The position numbers were made by a program, and so were the translations under genes. Shown here piece by piece: positions 1 through 9,257 of a DNA stretch of 64,000 nt; position 1 is the stretch's first letter, and every line of letters begins with the position of its first letter. The notes beneath the pieces were generated by a model. The model saw nothing but the letters and a program-made list of their open reading frames with translations, ran no database searches and was not told where the DNA came from. Source of the stretch: Aquabacterium commune (lineage in GTDB: Bacteria; Pseudomonadota; Gammaproteobacteria; Burkholderiales; Burkholderiaceae_C); assembly GCF_004362855.1 (NCBI RefSeq), contig NZ_SNXW01000006.1, positions 1 through 64,000 of the forward strand. Reading direction: 5' to 3'.

Positions 1-97
1 CTGCATCAAAAAGCAGCAGAGTAGGTTGAACACCTGGCTCAGTTTTAGATCGGCACACCCATCAAAAGTGGCTCAGTTTTCGGTCGGCGCCAACACA
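1..97. mobile_element. End of an IS21-family-like insertion sequence
   Basis: Two imperfect direct repeats, TGGCTCAGTTTTAGATCGGC (35-54) and TGGCTCAGTTTTCGGTCGGC (69-88), lie 34 bases apart. The stretch ends GGCGCCAACACA, the reverse complement of a TGT...GGCGCC tip. Iterated ACTGAGCCA-type blocks close to a terminal CA are typical of IS21-family ends. The transposase genes would lie left of the window. The element stops just before a ParM/StbA reading frame that has lost its N-terminus, so it probably inserted into that gene. The boundary is 95 or 97; the target duplication cannot be seen. Confidence 0.55.
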
Positions 98-101
98 CCT
101 G

Positions 102-932
102 GTGGCCGATTCCGTGCGTGCAACCCAATTGCACGATGAGTACACCGACACGCCCGAGTACATGGCCTTGCTTCGAGGCGCCCTGCATCTCATGAAGCAA
201 AGTCGCATCGACCTCCTGGTGGTGGGCCTGCCTGTGGCCCTGCTGCACCTCAAGAAGGCGGCGCTGGAGAAAGCGATGACGGGAACGCATGACGTTGGGG
301 GTGGCAAGACCGTGACTGTCGTCAAGGCACTCGCTGTGGCGCAGCCTCAAGGGGCGTTGGCTCATTACGCATCGGTGCACAAGAAGATGGCCACCATCGG
401 CAACGAGCAGAGCTTGATCATCGACCCTGGCTCACGAACCTTCGACTGGTTGGTGGCCAGGGGCATGAGGCAGGTTCAAAAGCAAAGCCATTCGTTCAAC
501 CGTGGCATGTCGGATGTGCTGCGCCTGATCGCGGCCGAGATCACCAAGGACATTGGCAGCCCTTATCGCGACCTTGATGCCATCGATCTGGCTTTGCGAA
601 CGGGCAAACAGCCGGTGATTTTCCAGAAGTCCTACGACATCACCAGATTCATGCCCATGGCTGAGGCGGTGGCGCAGCAGGCCGTGTCGGCAATGAAGCA
701 GTACATCGAATCGCCACATAGCTTGCAGAACATCATCTTGGTCGGAGGCGGTGCCTTCCTATTCAAGAAGGCGGTGAAGGCCGCGTTCCCGAATCACAAG
801 ATCCATGAGGTCAAGGAACCCATGTTCGCCAATGTGCGGGGCTTTCAACTGGCAGGGCAGAACTATGCGCGAACGGTGATGGCCGCCCCACGGGCTGATC
901 AAGGTGCGATGCCGTCGGGGAGCAAGCAATGA
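102..932 (+). CDS. ParM/StbA-family plasmid segregation actin, N-terminally truncated
   Basis: Actin-like ATPase of the ParM/StbA type, which polymerises to push plasmid copies apart. The 276 residues retain the second phosphate-binding motif (IDPGSRTFDW, near residue 110) and the adenosine-binding motif (LVGGGAF, near residue 210). The first actin subdomain of about 100 residues, with the first phosphate motif (DxGxG), is missing. The frame opens a few bases after an IS21-like end, so the IS probably removed the 5' part, and the GTG at 102 is only the first possible start. The stop overlaps the next gene (ATGA). The protein is probably non-functional unless a fusion transcript enters from the IS. 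PRTRC protein D is a related family that I cannot exclude. Confidence 0.7.
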   Translation: MADSVRATQLHDEYTDTPEYMALLRGALHLMKQSRIDLLVVGLPVALLHLKKAALEKAMTGTHDVGGGKTVTVVKALAVAQPQGALAHYASVHKKMATIGNEQSLIIDPGSRTFDWLVARGMRQVQKQSHSFNRGMSDVLRLIAAEITKDIGSPYRDLDAIDLALRTGKQPVIFQKSYDITRFMPMAEAVAQQAVSAMKQYIESPHSLQNIILVGGGAFLFKKAVKAAFPNHKIHEVKEPMFANVRGFQLAGQNYARTVMAAPRADQGAMPSGSKQ

Positions 933-1207
933 ACGGCAACGCCAAGGTCAGTGGAGAGCCAATCCGGCTGGTATTTGAACTGGCGCGTGCTGATCACCCC
1001 AGGCTGTACGACGATCTGATCCAGTTCCCCAAGGGCACGAAGAGGATCAATCGACTGCGGGTGCTTGCATACGATGGCTTGCTCATTCAGAGCGGACACG
1101 TCGTTTCCATCGTGGCGTCTCGCCCAGGCGGTGATCAGCAAGGTGAGGAGGTGGGTCGTGGGGAACAGATCACCAACGATTTGTTTGGGCCGTCCATCGC
1201 GGACTGA
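929..1207 (+). CDS. StbB/ParR-like plasmid partition accessory protein
   Basis: Small protein of 92 residues whose ATG overlaps the parM-like stop codon (ATGA), indicating translational coupling. The stretch LYDDLIQFPKGTKRINRLR is typical of the small partner proteins that follow stbA/parM on broad-host-range plasmids, where they link the actin filament to the centromere DNA. The family assignment is from recalled sequence character. With the actin partner truncated, this gene is probably a relic of a plasmid or integrative element. The C-terminal third is acidic and glycine-rich with no recognisable motif. Confidence 0.6.
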   Translation: MNGNAKVSGEPIRLVFELARADHPRLYDDLIQFPKGTKRINRLRVLAYDGLLIQSGHVVSIVASRPGGDQQGEEVGRGEQITNDLFGPSIAD

Positions 1208-1254
1208 TCAGAAAGCTGTCGAAGAGGTTTCTCCGATGGGTGGCACGCAGCGCG

Positions 1255-2034
1255 TCAGGCGTTCTTCCTGAGGTGGTCGGCGTAGCTTGAAAATGAAGGT
1301 CTGCCTTTGCTGTTGTTCAGCTTGGCCAGACTTGTCTTGCTGATCCGCTGCTGAAGGTAGCCACATACCTCGTCGAAACTAGCAACAGATAGGAGCCGCC
1401 AGGGCGCGCCGAATTTGTGTTCAATGTTCTTGGAAATCACGCTGGGATTGAATGCTGTGGCGCGCCTTGGATCTGAGCCCGCGAACTCGTTGTAGCGGGA
1501 GATCAGGTACTGAACGTAGAGGCTGAGTTGCGCATCGGCACCAACAGTGTTTGGCGGAGGCGTGACCGTGACTGATTTGCGTGTGGTCTTGAGAACGACA
1601 GTGCCCGCTTGAATCGCTCCAGGGCTGTTGATCGCAACGTTGCCAGAGTTGTTGACCACCTCAATGCGATCCATATGGTTCAGAAGGATCTTTGCATAGA
1701 CGCCATCAGTCGGTTGCTCGGGCCGACCCGCTGCACCTTCGTGAACCGACTTCATCTCCCTGAGGACGTCGGCAGAGTAAATTTCTGGCTGGGAATCAAT
1801 GACTTTGTGGTGAGGGCCACACATCAAAGTCAGGTTGTTGAAAGCCTGCCGTTCTTTCTCTGTCTGATCTGGGGCGAACCTCGGCCCGCCGCTTCGCCTT
1901 GCGTGGATATGGCATATCTCGCCGGTGACGACGCCAGTGGCTTCGACCATGGGTAGGGAGCAACCAGGGAAGGTGCACAGGTTGCCAGACAGGGCGAATA
2001 AGCGCTTGACGGTTTGTTCGGTGGGCTTGCTCAT
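1255..2034 (-). CDS. HNH-endonuclease-like protein of unknown role
   Basis: The N-terminal half (about residues 10-90) carries an HNH/zinc layout: LCTFPGC, then ICHIHARRSGG, then NNLTLMCGPHHKVID, giving the Cys pairs plus His-Asn-His expected of a metal-dependent nuclease. A short Asn/Gly/Ser-rich stretch (VNNSGNVAINSPGAI, near residue 135) follows, then a helical C-terminal domain of about 100 residues that I do not recognise. There is no signal peptide. ATG 2043 is an alternative start three codons upstream; neither start has a clear ribosome site. It diverges from the CoiA-like gene across about 145 bases and sits beside an integrase, so cargo or defence is plausible. That role is inference. 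Confidence 0.6.
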   Translation of the reverse strand: MSKPTEQTVKRLFALSGNLCTFPGCSLPMVEATGVVTGEICHIHARRSGGPRFAPDQTEKERQAFNNLTLMCGPHHKVIDSQPEIYSADVLREMKSVHEGAAGRPEQPTDGVYAKILLNHMDRIEVVNNSGNVAINSPGAIQAGTVVLKTTRKSVTVTPPPNTVGADAQLSLYVQYLISRYNEFAGSDPRRATAFNPSVISKNIEHKFGAPWRLLSVASFDEVCGYLQQRISKTSLAKLNNSKGRPSFSSYADHLRKNA

Positions 2035-2058
2035 CGGGCACATTGAATCATGCGAGTC

Positions 2059-2086
2059 TTGGCGCGCTCATTCTGATCGGGATAAT
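2059..2086 (+). promoter_or_regulatory. Candidate sigma-70 promoter for the CoiA-like gene
   Basis: TTGGCG (2059-2064) and GATAAT (2081-2086) are separated by 16 bases, upstream of the ATG at 2180. The -10 box matches five of six consensus positions. The implied leader is about 85 bases. It lies in the spacer shared with the divergent HNH gene. No experimental support. Confidence 0.3.
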
Positions 2087-2179
2087 GACTGTCAAGTGGT
2101 CGAAGTATCTCTGAAAATCCACTTCGCCCTGGCATCAGTGCATTCACGCTCAATCCAATATGGAAGAGGATCGCAATCA

Positions 2180-4159
2180 ATGAGCACATGGCAAATTGAC
2201 CGTAGCGGCTCGGCAAGTATGGGTTCTGGTGCGGATGTGTCTGCTGTGCCGTTGAAGTGGGCGCACGACGCAAAAACTGGTCAGCCGCGCTACATACATG
2301 ATTCGGACGTCGTCAGTCGGACCGCTGCCTGCATCTGCCCAGCTTGTGATTTGCCTCTCACTCCGGTGATGGCGGGTCAGCCCTTGCGGGTGAGACCAAC
2401 GGCTCATTTCCGGCATCCTGACGGCGCGCACAAAGACGACTGTTCACTGGTTGCTGCCCGCGTAGCGGCAACTCGGCACTTGTTGGAGTTGGGGGTGTTG
2501 GTGTTGCCGCGGCGACGGATGAATCGAACGGCACTTGGTTTTCTCGGGCATGGGTATGAGGTCTGGGTGGAACAACCCACCGAGCACATTTCAATCGTAA
2601 ACGCGACGATGCACGACCACGCCACGGCGCTGCTGACCTTGGATGACGGGCGGCAGTTGCTGGTTGATCTGACGGGGGTGCGCGAGCCTGGGTCTGATGG
2701 ACTGGGGCATGCCGTCGTGACGCTTTCGCTCTCAGATCCATCCCTTGCAATGATGGACCCGGAGGAGATCCGCGCGAGACTGCGAATTCTTCCAGATATG
2801 CACTGGTGTTCACACTGGAATGACGCCAGTCTGGCTGTTGAAGGTGACGCAGTCGCGGCCAAAGCCGCAAAGGATGCACTCGACAGTTGGGATGCGGCAG
2901 ACGAAGCTGAGTTTCTGGCACAGTTGCCGAAAGACGTGGAGCCAAGCCTCGTTCCTGTTTTGAGGCGCGAGACGGTGCTGCACCGCGAGGTGAAAGCCAT
3001 CCTTGAAAGTGCATCGTCCATTGCAACCCCGGGCCTGGAGGTTGTGGTGGAACGGGATCCGCCAGATGAGTTCGCCGGAGAGTGGGAGACGGCCAGCATC
3101 CGCAAGATGTGGATGACAGGGCCTCGTCAACTCGACTTTGGCGACGTTCGTCTTGAAAAAAAGGTGGCGAGCATCGTTCCCGATGTCATTGCAGATCTGA
3201 ATCCAGGCAAGGTTCATGGTTGGGGCGGGACCATGACTTGGGTTGCCGGGGACTTCGACGAAGACGAAGAAGACACGTACCCCTTCACTTGGCCTGCAGC
3301 CATCCTGGTTGAGGTGACTGTGACGCATGGCATCGACGACGAGAAGTTGCGGCGCATTCGGGATCTGGACATGCCGACACTGGAGATTGACCTCGGAGCG
3401 TTGGGCGGAACGGTGACACGCGAGAATTTGCGTGACTTGGTGGTCAACCAGTTGGTCGGGAAGCGGTGGGTGCACCACCCCGTCCTGCGGACCAAGCGGC
3501 GGGTGCTTGAATCAGCGGTTGATGAACACCCGGTGACCTTGCGCTACCGCGAGCGACTCTTGGCGTTGCGCCGCCCCGCCTACCTTGCTCAACCCGCAGC
3601 GTACTGGGCCGCCAGGTACATCTCTGCGATGACGTCGTTTCATGACGCCAACGTCGGTATCAAGAGGGCAGGGCGAAAGCACGTGGGTAATGGCCCCAAG
3701 CCCCAATTCTTGGGCAACGACAGCGAACTTTGGCAGCAAGTGGAGGAAGCTTCTGAGGCGCTTGCTGCGCATGGACTGCCAGGCGCTCTTGACCGGATGA
3801 TGGTGGACGAATCCGGGATGGTTACCCGCATCCTGTCGATCCAGCAGAACCGAGGCGTGGGGTATGACATGAACACGGGTTACCAAGTGCTCAACGCCAT
3901 CATGCAGAGCGGGCCTGACAACAAGCGTTGGCACACCATCTACACGATGGCTGTGAAGGCCTATGGTCTAGAGGCGCATTTCACAAAGGCACAGGCTGAT
4001 AGCTATGCCAGATGGAGGCAATCCATCATTGATGGGGTCGACCTTCAAGACGTGACTTACCTGCGTCCGAGCACCTACGACAAGGTGCTCGGCGTTTTGT
4101 TTCCTGAGATGGCGCGGGGCATTGCGAAGAAATATGGGTTGCAACCGGAACCTTTGTAA
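2180..4159 (+). CDS. CoiA-like protein with putative restriction-type nuclease core
   Basis: Cytoplasmic protein of 659 residues. Near the N-terminus Cys51/53/56 with His76, His79, His84 and Cys88 (CICPAC...AHFRHP...HKDDC) form the zinc-finger-like module seen in competence CoiA-family proteins. The middle has PDVIADL (Asp335) followed by LVEVTVTH (Glu378), which resembles the core of a PD-(D/E)xK-type nuclease, although the usual Lys is not obvious. The last 200 residues are unassigned. ATG 2180 is chosen because GGAAGAGGA lies 9 bases upstream; the open frame extends further but reads through the divergent HNH gene. It converges with the integrase, with stops 5 bases apart. A DNA-processing or defence cargo role is inferred. 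Confidence 0.6.
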   Translation: MSTWQIDRSGSASMGSGADVSAVPLKWAHDAKTGQPRYIHDSDVVSRTAACICPACDLPLTPVMAGQPLRVRPTAHFRHPDGAHKDDCSLVAARVAATRHLLELGVLVLPRRRMNRTALGFLGHGYEVWVEQPTEHISIVNATMHDHATALLTLDDGRQLLVDLTGVREPGSDGLGHAVVTLSLSDPSLAMMDPEEIRARLRILPDMHWCSHWNDASLAVEGDAVAAKAAKDALDSWDAADEAEFLAQLPKDVEPSLVPVLRRETVLHREVKAILESASSIATPGLEVVVERDPPDEFAGEWETASIRKMWMTGPRQLDFGDVRLEKKVASIVPDVIADLNPGKVHGWGGTMTWVAGDFDEDEEDTYPFTWPAAILVEVTVTHGIDDEKLRRIRDLDMPTLEIDLGALGGTVTRENLRDLVVNQLVGKRWVHHPVLRTKRRVLESAVDEHPVTLRYRERLLALRRPAYLAQPAAYWAARYISAMTSFHDANVGIKRAGRKHVGNGPKPQFLGNDSELWQQVEEASEALAAHGLPGALDRMMVDESGMVTRILSIQQNRGVGYDMNTGYQVLNAIMQSGPDNKRWHTIYTMAVKAYGLEAHFTKAQADSYARWRQSIIDGVDLQDVTYLRPSTYDKVLGVLFPEMARGIAKKYGLQPEPL

Positions 4160-4164
4160 GTGCA

Positions 4165-5424
4165 TCAAGCCACGCGCCGTATAGGTTGCACATTCCAGGG
4201 GCGGCCAGTTTCGCAAGCCTCGATGAAGGCCGCCCATTTTTCCAAGGCTTGACGGCGCTCGGGGATCTCCTCGCGCACATCGTAGACAGCCTCCATGCCT
4301 TTGAGCGCGTGATTGAGTGCAATCTCGGTGATGTCGTTGGGGATCCCCATGTTTCGCATATGCCCCTTTGCCGTGCTACGGGTGTCGTGAGGGGTAAAGC
4401 GCCGCACGTCGATGTCGCCGCGATCAAAGGCCCGGGTGATTGCCGCCCAAAGCGTCGTTTTTCCCACATGAGTGTCACCCACACGTTTGCGGCGTCGATC
4501 CGTTCTGGCAGGCAAAACCCAAGGGGAGTCACCGGAGAGGCACTGGAGACTTTTGAACCACTCTGCAACTGTTGGTGTGATGGGGACCAAAAAGCCTGTG
4601 CGCGTTTTGACCGATTCGGCCGGCACCCACCAAGTACCAAGTTCGAAGTCGATGTGCTCCCATCTGGCTTTGGCCAGTTCGATGGACCGAACACAGGTGG
4701 CCAGCAAGATGCGGAAGGCCAGGCCGTTTTCAACGCCAATGTCGCTGATGTCCTTCAGGAGCGCACGCAGTTCGTCCTCGGCCAGCATCACGCGCTTGCG
4801 AATGGGTGGGCGTGCGCCCATCAAAGCAGTGAGGTCAATGCCCACGCATGGGTTCACATTGATCAGGCGCTTGCCGCACGCGTGTGCGAAAAGCAATTTC
4901 GCTGAAGTGAGCAAGCGTTTGCAGATCGTCCAGGAACGTTTGCTGGACTCAATCACGTGCACGATGTCAGCAGGGGTGACGTGGCGTACTTCCATGGAGC
5001 CCAACTTGGGTCCGATAATCTTGTCCAGATCCCACTTTCGGTAGTAGACAGTTCCCTCCGCCAATGGCGGTGTGGTCAGCTTCTTTTCCTTGTAGTCCGA
5101 GATCAACTCCCGCACTGTCCAAGCCATCTGGGTCCTCATTTTCAGGACCTTCTTGTCCGCGGCAGGATCTTTGCCTTGGTCTACATCAACGCGTCGCTCA
5201 CGAGCAAGCTTTCGGGCTGCAGCGAGGGTCAGGTCCGGATAGTTTCCAAGCGTGATTTCTTTGCGGCGCACACCAGAGACTCGGTAGCGCAGAACCCACG
5301 TGGCGGTTCCTGCACTCGACAAGGTGAAAGTCAAGCCATCGCCATCAGATCGCGCGATGGCGGCGCCCTTTGCGACCCAGCGTCGAATCTGTACATCGTC
5401 CAGCAAATTTCCCCGGCGTGCCAT
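4165..5424 (-). CDS. Tyrosine-family site-specific integrase with DUF4102-type arm domain
   Basis: Recombinase that integrates or excises a mobile element. The 419 residues contain an N-terminal arm-binding region (residues 1-95, ending YPDLTLAAARKLA), a core-binding domain (about 100-200) and the catalytic domain. Catalytic residues are visible: Arg246 (CVRSIEL), Lys273, His346 and Arg349 (HDTRST), His372 and Tyr381 (MEAVYD). Length and residues are intact. A strong GGAGGA ribosome site precedes the ATG. Iterated GGGTAGCTAG repeats lie directly upstream. It sits at the boundary between acquired genes and conserved chromosomal genes, as expected for the integrase of an island. No tRNA was recognised next to it. 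Confidence 0.92.
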   Translation of the reverse strand: MARRGNLLDDVQIRRWVAKGAAIARSDGDGLTFTLSSAGTATWVLRYRVSGVRRKEITLGNYPDLTLAAARKLARERRVDVDQGKDPAADKKVLKMRTQMAWTVRELISDYKEKKLTTPPLAEGTVYYRKWDLDKIIGPKLGSMEVRHVTPADIVHVIESSKRSWTICKRLLTSAKLLFAHACGKRLINVNPCVGIDLTALMGARPPIRKRVMLAEDELRALLKDISDIGVENGLAFRILLATCVRSIELAKARWEHIDFELGTWWVPAESVKTRTGFLVPITPTVAEWFKSLQCLSGDSPWVLPARTDRRRKRVGDTHVGKTTLWAAITRAFDRGDIDVRRFTPHDTRSTAKGHMRNMGIPNDITEIALNHALKGMEAVYDVREEIPERRQALEKWAAFIEACETGRPWNVQPIRRVA

Positions 5425-5439
5425 GGCTCGTCCTCCAAT

Positions 5440-5487
5440 GGGTAGCTAGGCGCAATTTTAGTCCGCTAGCTACCCAGCTAGCTACCC
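5440..5487. repeat. Iterated GGGTAGCTAG repeats upstream of the integrase
   Basis: GGGTAGCTAG at 5440-5449 is followed by its inverse CTAGCTACCC at 5466-5475 and again at 5478-5487. This gives two direct copies 12 bases apart and one inverted copy, all within 65 bases of the integrase start. Such arrays can be integrase arm sites or operators for integrase autoregulation. Which applies cannot be told from the sequence. Confidence 0.6.
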
Positions 5488-5533
5488 ATTTTTGTTGTGC
5501 TTCAGTGAGACGTGATGGGACGCTATGGGAGAA

Positions 5534-5630
5534 AAGCTGTTTGTTGACAACAGCTTATGGTCGTTGCGTGGGATGTGTTGAACTCCCTTGAAACGCTAAT
5601 TGAACTCGCAGGTGGCGAGTTTCAAGGGAG
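5534..5630. other. Inverted repeats in the integrase-chromosome junction (possible attachment region)
   Basis: AAGCTGTT (5534-5541) and AACAGCTT (5549-5556) flank a 7-base loop. Farther on, CTCCCTTGAAAC (5583-5594) pairs with GTTTCAAGGGAG (5619-5630), and the nested AACTCGC/GCGAGTT (5603-5609, 5615-5621) forms a competing inner hairpin. No T-run follows on either strand, so a simple terminator is unlikely. The position between integrase and the first conserved gene suggests an attachment or crossover region. No gene was seen in 5425-5676. Confidence 0.35.
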
Positions 5631-5676
5631 GCCTGCGGTGTGGCGGTGTGGGTTCAGGGGGGCGTCTGGCTGCGGA

Positions 5677-8039
<2,363 letters not shown>

Positions 8040-8043
<4 letters not shown>

Positions 8044-9017
8044 GCGGCCTCGGGCAGGAAGCGGGGGTCACAGAGGGTGGCCGTGTCGGGCAGGCGCTGC
8101 AGCAGCTTGGCATGCACCATGAGTTGCCCGACCGAGCGTGCCGAGGCGCTCAGCCCCGGGTTCTGGCCAGCCAGCCAACCTCGGTTCGCTGCCGCATCGG
8201 CCAGGCGGATGCCGCTGAAAGCCGCCAGCACGGCATCGGGTGCGATCTGTTGGTGCTGGGCCAGCAGGCGGGCGGCGTTGGCGGGGTTGCTGCGCAGGTG
8301 TTGCAGAGCCTGGAAATGGCCATCGAGCAGCTGACGGAGTTGTTCGCCCTGGTGGGGGGTGATCTGTGCGGACACCGCCAGCACATCGACGATCAGGCCG
8401 GGCAAGCGGCTGCTGTCCAGCAGGGGGCGGGCGCCGAGGGCACGCAGACGCGAGGCCATGGGCTCGAAGGTGATGACGGCGTCAACGCGCTGGGCGGTGT
8501 AGGCGGCGACGTGCTGGTCGGCCGTCAGGGGGACTTTGACCACGTCGGTGGGATGGAGCTGCGCTGCTTCGAGCGCCCGCGACAGCATCAAGGCGCCCAC
8601 GCCGGTGGCCTCCACCCCGATGCGCTTGCCGCGCAACGCGGTCAGCGAGTCGATGTCCTGGCGGGCCATCAGGACATCTGCGCCGGCAGATTCGTCGAAC
8701 ACCAGCGCAGCGCGCACGTCCAGCCCGCCCTCGCGGGCCAGCAGCAATTCGTCGAGGGTGAGGGCGGCAGCGGCCACTTCGCCGTTGACCAGCGCCATCA
8801 TGCTGGCGGTGTTGGAGGGGAATTCCAGCAGCCGCACCGCGGATTCGGGCACATGACCCAGGTCTTGCGCCAGAAAGAACGGCGCGTAGCCGATCCAGCC
8901 GTTGAGGGCCACGCGCAAGGCGGGCGCGGCGGCGGTGCAAGCGGCCAGTCCGCCCAGTGGTGTCAACCACCGGCAACCGGCCCCGGCGCCTCCCAGCAAC
9001 AGGTCTCGTCGATTCAT
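8040..9017 (-). CDS. NMT1/SsuA-like solute-binding lipoprotein
   Basis: Periplasmic binding protein of 325 residues, of the type used for sulfonates, nitrate or thiamine precursors. The start at MNRRDLLLGG is chosen because GGGAGGG lies upstream and the N-terminus then gives a twin-arginine-like signal and a lipobox (GLAAC, Cys near 28). The body begins ALRVALNGWIGYAPFFLAQ, typical of this family, and includes GKRIGVEATG. No ABC permease or ATPase is adjacent; instead the stop overlaps the start of a hybrid sensor kinase. The protein therefore probably serves as a ligand-capturing partner of the kinase rather than a transporter subunit. The ligand is unknown. An in-frame ATG 57 bases upstream (9074) is less likely. 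Confidence 0.8.
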
Positions 9018-9144
9018 GTGTCGCGCTTTGCCCTCCCGGTCGCGGCAAGCGCGCTGTGGGCCCTGTTTGTTCACATGGCGTGATTGTTACACCCCCGGTG
9101 GGGTTTTTCCATGTCGGTTGGCACTGAGAAATGGCGGCACACAA

Positions 9145-9162
9145 CCCTTTTGCGCAAAAGGG
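9145..9162. promoter_or_regulatory. Perfect 18-bp palindrome, candidate operator
   Basis: CCCTTTTGCGCAAAAGGG is a perfect dyad without spacer. It lies between the divergent solute-binding/kinase genes and the DUF4331 cluster, 96 bases before the DUF4331 ATG at 9258. Uninterrupted dyads of this size are typical of dimeric-repressor sites. No T-run follows, so it is not a terminator. The regulator is not identifiable. Confidence 0.45.
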
Positions 9163-9257
9163 CATCCGGCCAGGCATCCGACGCGGCTTGGGCTGCGTAC
9201 AGGAAGCAAGCGGTGCCGTGTTGCAGCCGCCTTAGCCCACACACAAAAGGACCCACC

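Noticed and set aside
102-1207. Complete PRTRC system
   Set aside because: Only a ParM-like gene and a small partner are visible. The ParB-, ThiF- and E2-like genes that define PRTRC loci are not in the window.
5425-5676. tRNA gene as integration target of the island
   Set aside because: No cloverleaf-like sequence or tRNA 3' end could be recognised in the junction.
9085-9165. TPP riboswitch, suggested by CTGAGA-like bases and a thiamine-type binding protein nearby
   Set aside because: Only the CTGAGA word is present, on the strand opposite to the binding-protein gene. The other conserved blocks of the THI element are missing.
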